Below, in pieces: positions 41,976-52,021 of a stretch of DNA of 64,000 nucleotides. The notes below the pieces were generated by a model that did no database searches, was not told the origin of the DNA, and saw only the letters and a program-made list of their open reading frames with translations. A program made the translations under genes and the position numbers. The DNA is from Emticicia soli (GTDB taxonomy: Bacteria; Bacteroidota; Bacteroidia; Cytophagales; Spirosomataceae): positions 310,001 through 374,000 of the forward strand of contig NZ_JBBEWC010000008.1 in assembly GCF_037860775.1 (NCBI RefSeq), written 5' to 3'. Position 1 is the stretch's first letter; each line of letters begins with the position of its first letter.

Positions 41976-43262
41976 ATGACAACCCGCCGAAACTTCTTAA
42001 AAACTACTGGTACGCTGGCAGCATTCTCGATAGTGCCACGTAATGTATTGGGCAAAGGCTTTTTAGCCCCCAGCGATGTAATCAATCTGGGCTTTATTGG
42101 TGTTGGCCGTCAGGCAAGAGGGCTTCAAGGGCGCTTTTTAGAGACCAAAGAAATTAATCTTCTGGCCGCTTGCGATGTTGACAAAACCAAAACCGAGAAC
42201 TTCACAAAAGAGTTGTTTGTGAAAAACACAAAGCAGATACTGGGCGAAGAAAAAACACTACCACAGGTATATGAAAATTACTTGGAGGTACTCGACAGAA
42301 AAGATATTGATGGTGTAGTAATTGCCACGCCCGACCACTGGCACGCTGCTATTGCTATAAGAGCCGCCGAAAAAGGCAAAGATATTTATCTTGAAAAACC
42401 CCTGACTTTTACAGTTGCCGAAGGCCGGGCATTGGTAAATGCTGTAAGAAAAAACAACAGGGTTTTACAAACTGGTAGCATGCAACGCTCAGGCGATAAT
42501 TTCAGAAAAGCCTGTGAACTGGTAAGAAACGGATATATAGGCGAGGTTACCGAAGTACGTGTAACTATCGGCGGCCCTCCGAAGCCCGTTGATTTTCAGC
42601 CGGAAACTGTGCCAAGCACCATGAACTGGGATATGTGGCTTGGGCCAAACCAACCACACGGATACCATCATTTTCTGGCTCCACGCCTCGAAGATACCTT
42701 TTGGGGTAAATGGCGCTATTACAAAGGTTTTGGCGGTGGCGATGTTACCGACTGGGGCGCACACATGTTTGATATTGCGCAATGGGGACTTGGCATGGAT
42801 GAAACCGGTCCGGTTGAATTATATCCGCCGACCGACCCTAGCGCCGAGCAAGGTATGGTATTCAAATACGCTAATGGTGTAAAAATGATTCACCACGACT
42901 TCGGCAAAGGTAATGCGGTGCAGTTCAGAGGGAAAGATGGCATTATTGAAGTAAGCCGTTCGTTTTTTAATGTGCCAGATAAACTGAAAGATGTTCAGCT
43001 AAAGGCCACAGATATTAAACTGGCAACGCCTGTTGGTGGCAATCATTACAAAGACTTTTTGAACGCAATGCGCACCAGACAAAAACCACTTGTTGATGTT
43101 GAAACCGGACACCGCACCTGCACAGTTTGTAACATTGCCAATATAGGGTACGAACTCCGTAAACCATTGAAATGGAACCCACAAACCGAGAAGTTTGATG
43201 ATGCAAATGCCAATAAAATGCTTAGCCGCAAAATGCGTGAGCCTTATGGGGTGAAGATATAG
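41976..43262 (+). CDS. Tat-exported Gfo/Idh/MocA-family oxidoreductase
   Basis: A 428-residue NAD(P)-dependent oxidoreductase with a twin-arginine signal (TTRRNFLKTTGTLAAFS at 2-18), implying folded export to the periplasm. The Rossmann motif is LGFIGVGRQARG (~38). DGVVIATPDHWHA and EKPLTFTVAEG contain the conserved EKP lysine, and the C-terminal dimerisation domain has WRYYKGFGGGDVTDWGAHMFDIAQW. Tat-exported Gfo/Idh members are frequent in Bacteroidota and often act on sugars or polyols, including by redox-neutral chemistry with bound cofactor. The substrate is unknown. A strong terminator follows. Confidence 0.92.
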   Translation: MTTRRNFLKTTGTLAAFSIVPRNVLGKGFLAPSDVINLGFIGVGRQARGLQGRFLETKEINLLAACDVDKTKTENFTKELFVKNTKQILGEEKTLPQVYENYLEVLDRKDIDGVVIATPDHWHAAIAIRAAEKGKDIYLEKPLTFTVAEGRALVNAVRKNNRVLQTGSMQRSGDNFRKACELVRNGYIGEVTEVRVTIGGPPKPVDFQPETVPSTMNWDMWLGPNQPHGYHHFLAPRLEDTFWGKWRYYKGFGGGDVTDWGAHMFDIAQWGLGMDETGPVELYPPTDPSAEQGMVFKYANGVKMIHHDFGKGNAVQFRGKDGIIEVSRSFFNVPDKLKDVQLKATDIKLATPVGGNHYKDFLNAMRTRQKPLVDVETGHRTCTVCNIANIGYELRKPLKWNPQTEKFDDANANKMLSRKMREPYGVKI

Positions 43263-43289
43263 AATTAGAAAAATACCTTCTGAAATACG

Positions 43290-43324
43290 TAGAGACAGGG
43301 CACTCCACCCTGTCTCTATTTTTT
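43290..43324 (+). terminator. Rho-independent terminator
   Basis: TAGAGACAGGG (43290-43300) and CCCTGTCTCTA (43308-43318) form a perfect 11-bp stem with a 7-nt loop and a T run. Confidence 0.9.
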
Positions 43325-43337
43325 AATAATGTTTATT

Positions 43338-44918
43338 TTATCTTATTCTATTCCACTGTCTACGTTGTTTTCTTTTCTTCATGGCGTCTCTCATGCCTTG
43401 TCCCCAACGTGGCCTGCGCTCTTCGTAACAAGGATTCGGCGAGTCGGGTAATGTGCGATAAATAGGTATAAAAAGGCCGAAATACGAATTTATGCCTCTC
43501 GGTTTGCCAATATTCAACACTCCAGGCAGATTGTCGGTACCCACAAACAATGGGCCTGCTCTACCTGCCAAACCCATCGACAGATTTCGGTAGCCATTCT
43601 GCAAAGAAAGGGGCATTGAAACTTCAAACCATCTCGACTCCCAGCGAGGAATAACAGCAATTAAAGAAGGCTGATTCATCCCTATTCCTTTTGTCTCTCT
43701 CACACTCTGAATCCAGGTGGCATTTACATACAGTTTTTCTGAAAAGGCATAATCAAAACTCGTTGAAATAACCGTGGGCAATGGTACTTTAAAGGCATGT
43801 GTGTAATCTACATCAGTCCAGTTAAAGGCAGTATTCATTTGCTCCATTAATCTCTCGGGCGAGTTGATTTTGTTAAATGTACCAGGCTGAATAACAGTAT
43901 TAATATTTACAGCATTGGTCTGGTAAACCAGATTATCTCCCTTAAAGCTCATGCGCCCGAAATCTACAAGCGCCATGCTAAATCTGTATAAGTATTTGTT
44001 CTTTGTACCGTCGGTTGTCCAGCCGTCTTTTAATTTTACCTTATATTTGCGGTATTCAGGTCGGTACTCATACACAAAACCTATATCGAGCCCATAGCCA
44101 TAGCCAGCCGGAGCATTGCCAAACAACCATTTAGGGCTAAATCCTGCAATGTTCATGGCAGCGCTATTTGTTAATCCGAAAGTACCTGAGGCATTGGCAA
44201 TATCAACAATCTGGCGTCGTGGTTGCGCAGGTACAGGCTTTATGGTAAAATCAATATCTTCGGTTATATAGTGAACGTTTAATAAAGCATTTACACGCTT
44301 GGCAGTAAGGCCCACTTTCAGAAAATGTTCTTCTTGCTCTCTGATAATCTTTCCAACGGTTAGGCCCATCTCTGCATAGCCATTCAGGTTCGCCGAAAAA
44401 TGGTTATTATCTTGTGGAATATCATAAATACTCGGCCTTATAGTACCATTTACAAAAGAACTGGCAATTGAGGCAGTAGTATTATTGAGGTTGGTGATAA
44501 CACGCATACGTGTAGTAAGCCCGATAGCCATTTTGGCTTTTTCGAGGTTAAACATCAGCGATGGCCCTCTAGCATCAGTACCAAAAAATGCTGTTGAGTT
44601 TTTGTTGTTAACTGCCTCTTCCGTATAAGTATTACGGTAAAGTACTCTACCATTTGAGGCCCGATTTGCGCTCGAAACTGTATTAGTCATAAGCCCAATA
44701 ATAGAATAAGGCGCACCCCACGAAGCATAATTATTGATAATATCGGCATTAGCTCCGGCCAGATTAATAAAGAATTTATATCTTGAATCGACCACATTCG
44801 CCGGGTTTGCATAGATACCATAAGTACCTGCGTAATTGCTCGAAGAGATACCGAGCCATTGTTGTGCGAAAGTATTTAATTGAATAAATATGAAAAGAAC
44901 ACAAAAGGATACCCGCAT
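43338..44918 (-). CDS. Outer-membrane beta-barrel-type protein, DUF5723-like
   Basis: A 526-residue exported protein (signal peptide MRVSFCVLFIFIQLNTFAQ). The mature N-terminus (LGISSSNYAGTYGIYANPANVVDSRYKFFINLAGAN) and the alternating-strand, glycine-rich body (MNGYAEMGLTVGK-like segments, YGYGLDIGFVYEYRPEYR, MGLAGRAGPLFVGTDNLPG) match porin-like proteins of Bacteroidota, probably the DUF5723 family. The C-terminal ~40 residues are strongly basic (MRDAMKKRKQRRQ). The function is unknown; a surface-exposed barrel is an inference. It is a single gene, convergent with the oxidoreductase gene. Confidence 0.72.
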   Translation of the reverse strand: MRVSFCVLFIFIQLNTFAQQWLGISSSNYAGTYGIYANPANVVDSRYKFFINLAGANADIINNYASWGAPYSIIGLMTNTVSSANRASNGRVLYRNTYTEEAVNNKNSTAFFGTDARGPSLMFNLEKAKMAIGLTTRMRVITNLNNTTASIASSFVNGTIRPSIYDIPQDNNHFSANLNGYAEMGLTVGKIIREQEEHFLKVGLTAKRVNALLNVHYITEDIDFTIKPVPAQPRRQIVDIANASGTFGLTNSAAMNIAGFSPKWLFGNAPAGYGYGLDIGFVYEYRPEYRKYKVKLKDGWTTDGTKNKYLYRFSMALVDFGRMSFKGDNLVYQTNAVNINTVIQPGTFNKINSPERLMEQMNTAFNWTDVDYTHAFKVPLPTVISTSFDYAFSEKLYVNATWIQSVRETKGIGMNQPSLIAVIPRWESRWFEVSMPLSLQNGYRNLSMGLAGRAGPLFVGTDNLPGVLNIGKPRGINSYFGLFIPIYRTLPDSPNPCYEERRPRWGQGMRDAMKKRKQRRQWNRIR

Positions 44919-45082
44919 TAAGAATAGGATTATTTCTCGATTTAATAGTCAAACAATAGCATCTTTTTTAAGAGAACGACAAAATTAAGGATTTATGCAC
45001 AAAAACAGATAGAAGATTTTGAATTAATAAGTACTTATAATATTTTAGTACGTTAGTTTATTCTAAAACCAAAGAAACTTAT

Positions 45083-46513
45083 ATGACCTACGACTTCAAA
45101 AACTACCAAACTGAAGACTTTTTTGACGAAATGCTTACCGCCGAGACCGCTGCCCGTGTAGGAAATAATTTTCTAAAAGAGCGTATCGAGAAACTTTCTA
45201 TCAACGAATTACTAACGAAACAGCGTGCTGCTGAACGTGCCATGATTTCGGCCGGAATTACTTTTAATGTGTATTCGGAAGAAGGCGGAACAGAACGCAT
45301 TATTCCGGTAGATATTATCCCGCGGGTAATTGATTCGTCAGAATGGAATCGGCTTGAAAAAGGCTTGATTCAGCGCATTACGGCTTTGAATCTTTTTCTA
45401 CAAGATATATACAATCAGCAGAAGATATTAAAAGATAAAATCATTCCTCGCGAAATCATCGAATCAAGTAAAGGTTTCCTGAAAGAATGTAAAGGTTTGA
45501 CACCCCCGAAAAAAATCTGGATTCATATTACAGGTACTGATTTAATTCGTGGGAACGATGGCGTGTTCAGAGTATTGGAAGATAATCTGCGTTGCCCGTC
45601 AGGTGTTTCGTATATGCTCGAAAACCGTGAATTATCTAAGCAGACTTTTCCTGATGTTTTGTCGAAATCGAGCGTGCGCTCTATTTCAGAATATCCAGCC
45701 AAATTGCTTGAAGTTTTACGCTATATATCGGGGCGTCCTGACCCTACCGTGGTGGTATTAACACCTGGTATTTATAATTCGGCTTATTTTGAGCATTCGT
45801 ATCTGGCACAACAAATGGGTGTTGAGTTGGTAGATTATCGTGATTTGGTGGTTTCGGGCGATTACGTAAAGATGCGCACAACCAAAGGTTTTAAAACCGT
45901 TGACGTGATTTACAGAAGAATCGATGATACATTTATGGACCCTTTGACATTCAACCCGCATTCGTTAATCGGGATTCCGGGCTTGTTTGATGTTTACAGA
46001 AAAGGAAATATTGCCCTGGCCAATGCACCGGGCACAGGTGTAGCTGATGACAAAGTGGTGTATGCCTATGTACCTCGAATTATTAAATATTACCTCGGAG
46101 AAGATGCCATTATTCCGAATGTTGATACCTATATATGTGGAGAAGAAGACTCTATGAAATATGTATTGGAAAACATTGCCGACCTTGTGGTAAAAGAAGC
46201 CAACGAAGCAGGCGGCTATGGCATGCTGATTGGCCCAAAAGCAACGAAAAAAGAACACGATTTATTTAAGAAAAGAATAAAGGCTAATCCTCGTAACTAC
46301 ATTGCCCAACCTACTATCTCGCTTTCACGTAGCCCTTGTGTGTTAGAAGATGGGCTCGAAGGCCGCCACGTAGACTTGCGCCCGTATATTCTTTACGGTA
46401 ATGGTATTCATGTAACACCGGGTGGGCTTACCCGTGTAGCTTTGCGCAAAGGCTCTCTGGTAGTTAACTCTTCGCAAGGTGGTGGTAGCAAAGATACATG
46501 GGTATTGTACTAA
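45083..46513 (+). CDS. Circularly permuted type 2 ATP-grasp protein
   Basis: A 476-residue ATP-grasp protein of the circularly permuted type 2 (DUF404/DUF407) family. Key segments are FLQDIYNQQKIL, ITGTDLIRGNDGVFRVLEDN, RCPSGVSYMLENR, VVLTPGIYNSAYFEHSYLA, VLENIADLVVKEANEAGGYG and the late VDLRPYILYG. Relatives are usually encoded next to an alpha-E helical protein and a transglutaminase-like protein and are thought to ligate amino acids or peptides. The alpha-E partner is absent here; a transglutaminase-like gene lies 800 bp downstream (47301), but of the DUF3857 type. The function is unproven. Confidence 0.9.
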   Translation: MTYDFKNYQTEDFFDEMLTAETAARVGNNFLKERIEKLSINELLTKQRAAERAMISAGITFNVYSEEGGTERIIPVDIIPRVIDSSEWNRLEKGLIQRITALNLFLQDIYNQQKILKDKIIPREIIESSKGFLKECKGLTPPKKIWIHITGTDLIRGNDGVFRVLEDNLRCPSGVSYMLENRELSKQTFPDVLSKSSVRSISEYPAKLLEVLRYISGRPDPTVVVLTPGIYNSAYFEHSYLAQQMGVELVDYRDLVVSGDYVKMRTTKGFKTVDVIYRRIDDTFMDPLTFNPHSLIGIPGLFDVYRKGNIALANAPGTGVADDKVVYAYVPRIIKYYLGEDAIIPNVDTYICGEEDSMKYVLENIADLVVKEANEAGGYGMLIGPKATKKEHDLFKKRIKANPRNYIAQPTISLSRSPCVLEDGLEGRHVDLRPYILYGNGIHVTPGGLTRVALRKGSLVVNSSQGGGSKDTWVLY

Positions 46514-46531
46514 GCCATTGGCGAAAGAATT

Positions 46532-46561
46532 TTTGAATGTGCAATTTGGTTTGTACTTTTG
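46532..46561 (+). promoter_or_regulatory. Candidate Bacteroidota-type promoter of the DUF6580-like gene
   Basis: TTTG (46532-46535) and TACTTTTG (46554-46561) with an 18-bp gap match the -33 and -7 consensus of Bacteroidota sigma-A, 52 bp before the ATG at 46614. Confidence 0.55.
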
Positions 46562-46613
46562 TGGTGATTTGTGCTGATTAACAATCAGCCAATTACTGAA
46601 ATACTGATTTATT

Positions 46614-47168
46614 ATGAATATTACTCGTTATTCGACACTGGCCGCAATTATTGTATTAGCCGCTTTGTCAAGATTTTTTCCGCATCCGTTCAATTTTACG
46701 CCAATGGCAGCTATTGCTTTGTTCGGAGGAGCCTATTTCAGTAATCGCTGGATGGCATTTCTGGTTCCGTTTGCAGCCATGCTCATCAGCGATACAATGC
46801 AGGAATTACTCACAGGCTGGGGTTTTCACTCAGGTATGCCGGTAGTTTATGGCTCGTTTGCGCTGGTTTCATTGATTGGTATCTTTGGTTTGCAAAAAGT
46901 TACGGTTTTAAGAGTCTTAACAGCTGCAGTTGCTAGCTCGTTGGTTTTCTTCTTAATTACCAACTTTGCTTTCTTGTACCCCGAAGCACCAATAGCCGAC
47001 CCAATGCTAGGGCATTACCCGCATAACTGGACGGGCATTGTGGCTTCTTATCAAGCCGGTTTACCATTCCTGAAAAACCAGATTATAGGTGATTTATTCT
47101 ATTCAAGTGTATTGTTTGGTAGTTTCTACCTACTACAACGCCGCTTTGAAGTATTGAGACTTGCGTAA
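46614..47168 (+). CDS. Small integral membrane protein, DUF6580-like
   Basis: A 184-residue protein with about five hydrophobic segments (~7-25, 30-62, 80-96, 100-122, 155-176). The N-terminal FTPMAAIALFGGAYF segment and the NWTGIVASYQAGLPFLKNQIIGDLFYSS ending are the marks of a conserved family of putative small transport proteins (DUF6580) in Bacteroidota. The architecture recalls ECF-type S components, but no ECF ATPase is nearby. The function is unknown. A terminator follows. Confidence 0.75.
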   Translation: MNITRYSTLAAIIVLAALSRFFPHPFNFTPMAAIALFGGAYFSNRWMAFLVPFAAMLISDTMQELLTGWGFHSGMPVVYGSFALVSLIGIFGLQKVTVLRVLTAAVASSLVFFLITNFAFLYPEAPIADPMLGHYPHNWTGIVASYQAGLPFLKNQIIGDLFYSSVLFGSFYLLQRRFEVLRLA

Positions 47169-47188
47169 GTATTTTTTGACTTATATCT

Positions 47189-47221
47189 AAAAGAGGTTTT
47201 TCTTCGGAAGAGCCTCTTTTT
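47189..47221 (+). terminator. Rho-independent terminator
   Basis: AAAAGAGG (47189-47196) and CCTCTTTT (47213-47220) with an inner CTTC/GGAAG pairing and T tail, 20 bp past the previous stop. Confidence 0.8.
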
Positions 47222-47300
47222 CAATGCAAAGAGTTTGGCAAAATAGCTTTATCCGTCAACTGCTTTGCTAAAATTGTTAAATTTAAATGTGACTAAAACC

Positions 47301-50300
47301 GTGAAAAAAAACATCCTTCTATTTGTTATTCTATTTTGCTTTTCAATTGCTAACCATTTATCAGCTCAAAACCATTATCAAAAAGCTTGGGAGTATCTGA
47401 ACAAAGCCGATGTAAACAATGCTATTGTTTCTTTCGAAAAAGCACTAAAAGATAAATCGACCAAAGAAAAGGCCCAATTAGCCCTTACGCTGCTTTACAG
47501 TACCCAAGGAAGACCCGAAAAAGCGTCAGAGTTTTTTAATGATTTTTATGATAATGCCACCGATTCTGCCGATGAATTATTTGCACTTTGGTTTGAGGAA
47601 GGCGTAATAGGGCAGCCTAAAAAAAACAAAGATTATCAGTATAAGCTATTAAAAAAGATAGAAACCGATAAGCGCCTCAAAGAGAAGTATGAGGAAATTA
47701 TCAAGTATCGAATGAATAACTATGCTTCGTTCTCGTTTGATAATCGAATGTTCGACGAATACGATGCCAAGATGTCTTCAGTTAAAAGTTGGGCAGTAAT
47801 AGGGCCATTTGATAATGTAATGAACAGCGGTTTCAATAAAGACTTTGGGGTAATAAAAGACCCTGAAATGAAAAAGTCTTTTCAATCGAGATACGGTTCA
47901 TTCGTTAATTGGTTTACACCACCTGTAAGCTCTGTTTACGGGTATTTTACAAAAGACTATAACTTTTTTAGTAGTAATTCAATCGTCTATGCACAATCGT
48001 TTATAGAATCGGCCGAAGAGCAAGACGTAATCATGAAATTTGGCTATTCGGGCTCGATGAAAGTCTGGCTTAATGATTCGCTAGCTTATACCGAATCTGA
48101 AACCAGAGCTACCGAAATAGATTATTATCAGGTAAAATGCCACCTTAATAAAGGTTTTAATAGAGTTTTGGTACAACTAGGCGACTTTGAAACGGCTTAT
48201 GCTAATTTTATACTCAGATTTACCGACCTTAACAACAAGGCTCTGGTTCTGCCTGTATCTACACAGTATCAGCCTTATCAGAAAGATAAAAAAGGCTTTA
48301 CCTCAATTCCTTTTTTTGCTATTGATGGCCTACAAAAGAAAATCAAAGAGAATCCAGACGAAATTCTATATCCATTTCTGCTAGCAAGAGCCTATTTTCG
48401 AGCCGGCGACCTCTATTCAGTAGAAGAAATAGTGTCTTCTCTTTATGAAGCTTATCCAAAAAACTACCTGGTATTAAGGCTTCTGAGTAGCTTTTATAAA
48501 GAATCGGGTAATACAACAGAGTTTAATAAAATCTACGGAATTTATAAGGAAACCTACCCCGAAGATTTTGATGTAATAGCGCTTGAACTGAAAGACGCTA
48601 CCGACCAGAAAGATAAAGCCAAAGTAAATGAAAAGGTCAAATTGCTTAAAAGCAAATATCCGCATAATGCGTATATAAACATGATGGCCGATTTGATAGT
48701 GGTGAGTCTTGATGAAAACATAGATAAAATTATTTCGTCAATTGATGATATTTATGCAAAATACCCCGATGAGGAGCAAGCTGTGATAGGGAAGTATAGA
48801 ATAAAAAAATCGCTAGATAACAATACAAAAGAAGCGAATGCGGTGCTTGAAAACTTCCTGAAGTTAAACTTTAACCCCACAATTGTTGAGACTCTGGCCG
48901 CAGCCTATGTTGAACAAGGAAGATTAGACGATGCCATTGCATTGTTTGAACGCACAAAACTGGTAGCAAAAGACTTATTATATGACCGAAAAATAATTAA
49001 CTTATTAACAAGAAAAAGAGATTATGATGGTGCAATAAAGGTTTGTCAGGAGATTTTGAAGAACAGACCGTCAGACTATGAAACCATTGGCGATTTAGCT
49101 GTGCTAAATAAAATGAAAGGAGATAAAGCTAAAGCCATAAATTATTACGAAGAAGCACTCAGGTATTTTCCGTTTTCGTTTAATTATAATGAACAAATCA
49201 GAGAACTGAGAGGACAAAAAGCTGTTTTCGATATAGCAGGTAGTATTTCGCCAAACGAATTGATTAGTGCTTATGAAAAAGAATTTGTTGCAAAAAACAA
49301 GCAACCTTATGACATAATTACGGAAGTAAAATCAGTTGTTATTTTTAAAACTAAGTCTGTCGGATACCGAAGAGCTTATATCATAAAAATAAATCAGGAA
49401 AGTGCCATTGAAGAGTGGCAGAAAGTTCAGTTATCAGTAGAACCCAATATGGAAATATTGATAAATGAAACCAAAACTATTAAGAAAAACGGCAATAAAA
49501 TTGATGCAGAGCGCAATGGCGACGAAGTAGTATTTACGAATCTTGAAGTAGGTGATTATATATATGTAGATTATACCGCCCGGCAAGTAGATGGAAGTAA
49601 ATCTTCTTTATTCATTTATGATAGTTTTGCGCTTACTTCTTCTGACCCACTTTACAAACGAGAATATACCGTTTTTACAGAAGAAGGTCTTATGCTGAAA
49701 GATACCTTGATTAACAGCCAACTAAAACCAGAAATAAAAAAACTAGACGGATTTAATGTGAAAAGCTGGAAAATTACCAGCCCTGAGCGTATAAAAGAAG
49801 AAGCTTATGCACTACCTTTTAGCGATATTGGCAGTTTTGTACATATCAATTTGGGTAATAGCTGGCAGGATATTGCGCAATGGTATAGCGATTTGTCGGA
49901 CAACCAAGCACAACCAGACTTTACCATCCGTTCGATTGCCAAATCGTTGTTCGACGGAAAAAACTATACTGATGAGCAAAAGGCAAAGGTAATTTATGAC
50001 TTTATCTGTAAAAATATTCAGTATAGCTCAATAGATTTTAGACAAGGAAGCTATATCCCTCAGAAAGCGTCTACGGTTTATCATACCCGCTTAGGCGATT
50101 GCAAAGATGTTTCAACCCTCTATGCCTCTATTGCTCGTGTAGCAGGTTTAGATGTAAATCTGGTTTTGATTAATACCCGTAACAATGGACAGAAAAACGT
50201 TGTATTGCCTTCGTTGAACTTTAATCATTGTATTGTAAAAGTTAATCTGAAAGGTGGAAGCAAGTTTTTAGAGTTAACCGATACAGATTTACCATACGGG

Positions 50301-51050
50301 CATTTATATTACAGCCATAATGGTGCATCGATTCTTGAGATTCCGACCAAAAACATTTCTAAAAACATAAAATTAAGCAATTTAAAGCTTAACGATGGCT
50401 ATATAAACACAGTAACAAGACAAGGAAATATTAAAGTAAATACTAATAATAGTATTGAAGTAAAAAGTCATATTATAAGAACAGGTAACCAAGCTGCAAA
50501 TACTTGTAGTAACTTTTATTATTTAGACGAAGAAAAAAGAAATGAAGACCTGAAAAAAGAATTAGCCGGAAATTTTAGCTCAACTGTAAAACTTAACTCT
50601 TTGACCTTTGATAAGCTCGAGCCAAGGGCTGATACTGCTTCTTATAGTTATGAATATAGTGTTGAGAGCGAAATAAAAAAAGTTGGGTCTTTTAAAACCT
50701 TAAAGATTCCGTTTTCGGATGTTATTGCAAAGCTTAATATTTTTGATGATGGCCAAAGAGTATTTGATTTTGATTATAACGCCTACGAAAACGTTGATTT
50801 CTACGAAGAATCTTTTACTATTACGCTGAGTAGTCCGCTTAAATTCATGGAAGTACCCGAGAACGTTCATCTGACATTCAAGGGAAATGTATATGATTTA
50901 ATCTATACTCAGGTTGATGCGCAAAATCTAAAAGTAAAAAGAAGCTACAAAGCCGATAGAAGGAATATAAGTGTACAGGAATTTGATGAATTTAAAACTT
51001 TTGTAACCAAACTTGTTGAGGCCGAAGATGCTTCGTTGGTTTTGAAATAA
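47301..51050 (+). CDS. Exported TPR, DUF3857 and transglutaminase-like protein
   Basis: The frame opens at TTG 47265; I choose the GTG at 47301 because it opens a clean signal peptide (KKNILLFVILFCFSIANHLSAQ), giving 1249 residues; GTG 47289 is another option. The N-terminal half contains tetratricopeptide-type repeats (for example DVNNAIVSFEKALKDKSTKE and GDKAKAINYYEEALRYFPF). A DUF3857 domain follows (~640-840). The transglutaminase-like core (~900-1010) has YDFICKNIQYSSIDFR, the cysteine in RLGDCKDVSTLYASI, the histidine in NFNHCIVKV and the aspartate in LTDTDLPYG. The triad is present, so a papain-like fold acting on peptides in the envelope is possible; no substrate is known for these proteins. 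Confidence 0.88.
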   Translation: MKKNILLFVILFCFSIANHLSAQNHYQKAWEYLNKADVNNAIVSFEKALKDKSTKEKAQLALTLLYSTQGRPEKASEFFNDFYDNATDSADELFALWFEEGVIGQPKKNKDYQYKLLKKIETDKRLKEKYEEIIKYRMNNYASFSFDNRMFDEYDAKMSSVKSWAVIGPFDNVMNSGFNKDFGVIKDPEMKKSFQSRYGSFVNWFTPPVSSVYGYFTKDYNFFSSNSIVYAQSFIESAEEQDVIMKFGYSGSMKVWLNDSLAYTESETRATEIDYYQVKCHLNKGFNRVLVQLGDFETAYANFILRFTDLNNKALVLPVSTQYQPYQKDKKGFTSIPFFAIDGLQKKIKENPDEILYPFLLARAYFRAGDLYSVEEIVSSLYEAYPKNYLVLRLLSSFYKESGNTTEFNKIYGIYKETYPEDFDVIALELKDATDQKDKAKVNEKVKLLKSKYPHNAYINMMADLIVVSLDENIDKIISSIDDIYAKYPDEEQAVIGKYRIKKSLDNNTKEANAVLENFLKLNFNPTIVETLAAAYVEQGRLDDAIALFERTKLVAKDLLYDRKIINLLTRKRDYDGAIKVCQEILKNRPSDYETIGDLAVLNKMKGDKAKAINYYEEALRYFPFSFNYNEQIRELRGQKAVFDIAGSISPNELISAYEKEFVAKNKQPYDIITEVKSVVIFKTKSVGYRRAYIIKINQESAIEEWQKVQLSVEPNMEILINETKTIKKNGNKIDAERNGDEVVFTNLEVGDYIYVDYTARQVDGSKSSLFIYDSFALTSSDPLYKREYTVFTEEGLMLKDTLINSQLKPEIKKLDGFNVKSWKITSPERIKEEAYALPFSDIGSFVHINLGNSWQDIAQWYSDLSDNQAQPDFTIRSIAKSLFDGKNYTDEQKAKVIYDFICKNIQYSSIDFRQGSYIPQKASTVYHTRLGDCKDVSTLYASIARVAGLDVNLVLINTRNNGQKNVVLPSLNFNHCIVKVNLKGGSKFLELTDTDLPYGHLYYSHNGASILEIPTKNISKNIKLSNLKLNDGYINTVTRQGNIKVNTNNSIEVKSHIIRTGNQAANTCSNFYYLDEEKRNEDLKKELAGNFSSTVKLNSLTFDKLEPRADTASYSYEYSVESEIKKVGSFKTLKIPFSDVIAKLNIFDDGQRVFDFDYNAYENVDFYEESFTITLSSPLKFMEVPENVHLTFKGNVYDLIYTQVDAQNLKVKRSYKADRRNISVQEFDEFKTFVTKLVEAEDASLVLK

Positions 51051-51078
51051 CAAATAAGGGGCGTAAGCCCCTTATTTG
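51051..51078. terminator. Bidirectional terminator
   Basis: CAAATAAGGGG (51051-51061) and CCCCTTATTTG (51068-51078) with a CGTAAG loop, between the DUF3857 gene and the convergent SEC-C gene. Confidence 0.85.
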
Positions 51079-51080
51079 TT

Positions 51081-51932
51081 TTACGCCCCACAACACTTCT
51101 TGTATTTTTTGCCACTCCCACAACTGCAAGGGTCGTTTCGACCTATGGTTATTTCTTTCGTAATTGGTAATTGTTTAACCTTTGGTGTAATGTTGTTTCT
51201 TACCAGAAAATCTGCAAAGAATTTAGTCAGTTTTTGGTGGCGATTTGCGAAAATACCCTGAAAATGTTCAAACTGATTATGTGTCAATTCTCTTATTATT
51301 TTGGTATTAGGCAATGCCTTTGTGTTTATTTCGCCAATTTCTATTTCTTTAGTTTCATAATTAAAAAACAGCTGAAGCTCAGGGTCTTGCTCTAAGTCTC
51401 TTGATAGATACAATACCATATCGGTACAATCGCAACCCGGCAATACACAATAAAAATCTACAATCATGTAGGTTTCTTCATCAACCTCTATGCTTACATC
51501 TATCGACCACGGCAGTACCTCAAAATAGCCAACCATGCGGTCGCCATTGAGTATGTCTTCGTAATCTTCAAACTCAAGCTCTATCTCTTCCGGCTCAACT
51601 AATTCTGAAGCTACGCCTTTAAAACTTTTATAAAACTCTTCTAATTCACTCCAATCTGAGTCCAGAATTTCGTTTTCAAGTGCTGCTATAAACTCATCGT
51701 CTTCGCTACTTATCGTCTCTTCGTCAACAAGTTTTACAAGTCGGTGTTCGTCAGTATCAAGCACAAATTGCTGCTCTTCCTCATCTTTAAAATAGATATT
51801 TCCGCAGGTACATGTTAAGTCCAGACATGGTTCTATATCAAACGACCTCAAAACATTTCCTTTAAGCTTCCCTGATTCTATTTTAAATTTAAGGGTTGCC
51901 CCGTCTCCTTCAATTATCTGAAAAACAAACAT
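51081..51932 (-). CDS. SEC-C zinc-motif protein (paralogue 1)
   Basis: A 283-residue acidic protein with three cysteine clusters: CLDLTCTCGNIYF (~31-43), LPGCDCTDMVLYL (~158-170) and the C-terminal SEC-C motif NDPCSCGSGKKYKKCC (~266-281). SEC-C is the zinc-binding motif found at the end of SecA and in many stand-alone proteins, where it mediates protein contacts. The remainder is mixed alpha/beta without a recognised enzyme motif. It is a tandem paralogue of the gene at 52022-52870 with a 90-bp gap. Their shared third motif and colinear layout indicate duplication; function unknown. Confidence 0.85.
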   Translation of the reverse strand: MFVFQIIEGDGATLKFKIESGKLKGNVLRSFDIEPCLDLTCTCGNIYFKDEEEQQFVLDTDEHRLVKLVDEETISSEDDEFIAALENEILDSDWSELEEFYKSFKGVASELVEPEEIELEFEDYEDILNGDRMVGYFEVLPWSIDVSIEVDEETYMIVDFYCVLPGCDCTDMVLYLSRDLEQDPELQLFFNYETKEIEIGEINTKALPNTKIIRELTHNQFEHFQGIFANRHQKLTKFFADFLVRNNITPKVKQLPITKEITIGRNDPCSCGSGKKYKKCCGA

Positions 51933-52021
51933 TGTCTTTTTGGTTTAGTAGAGTTTTTGAATTATAAAACTATTATAAAATTCTGCTTCTTAAGGAGGAA
52001 ATAACTAAATAATCTTGTCGA

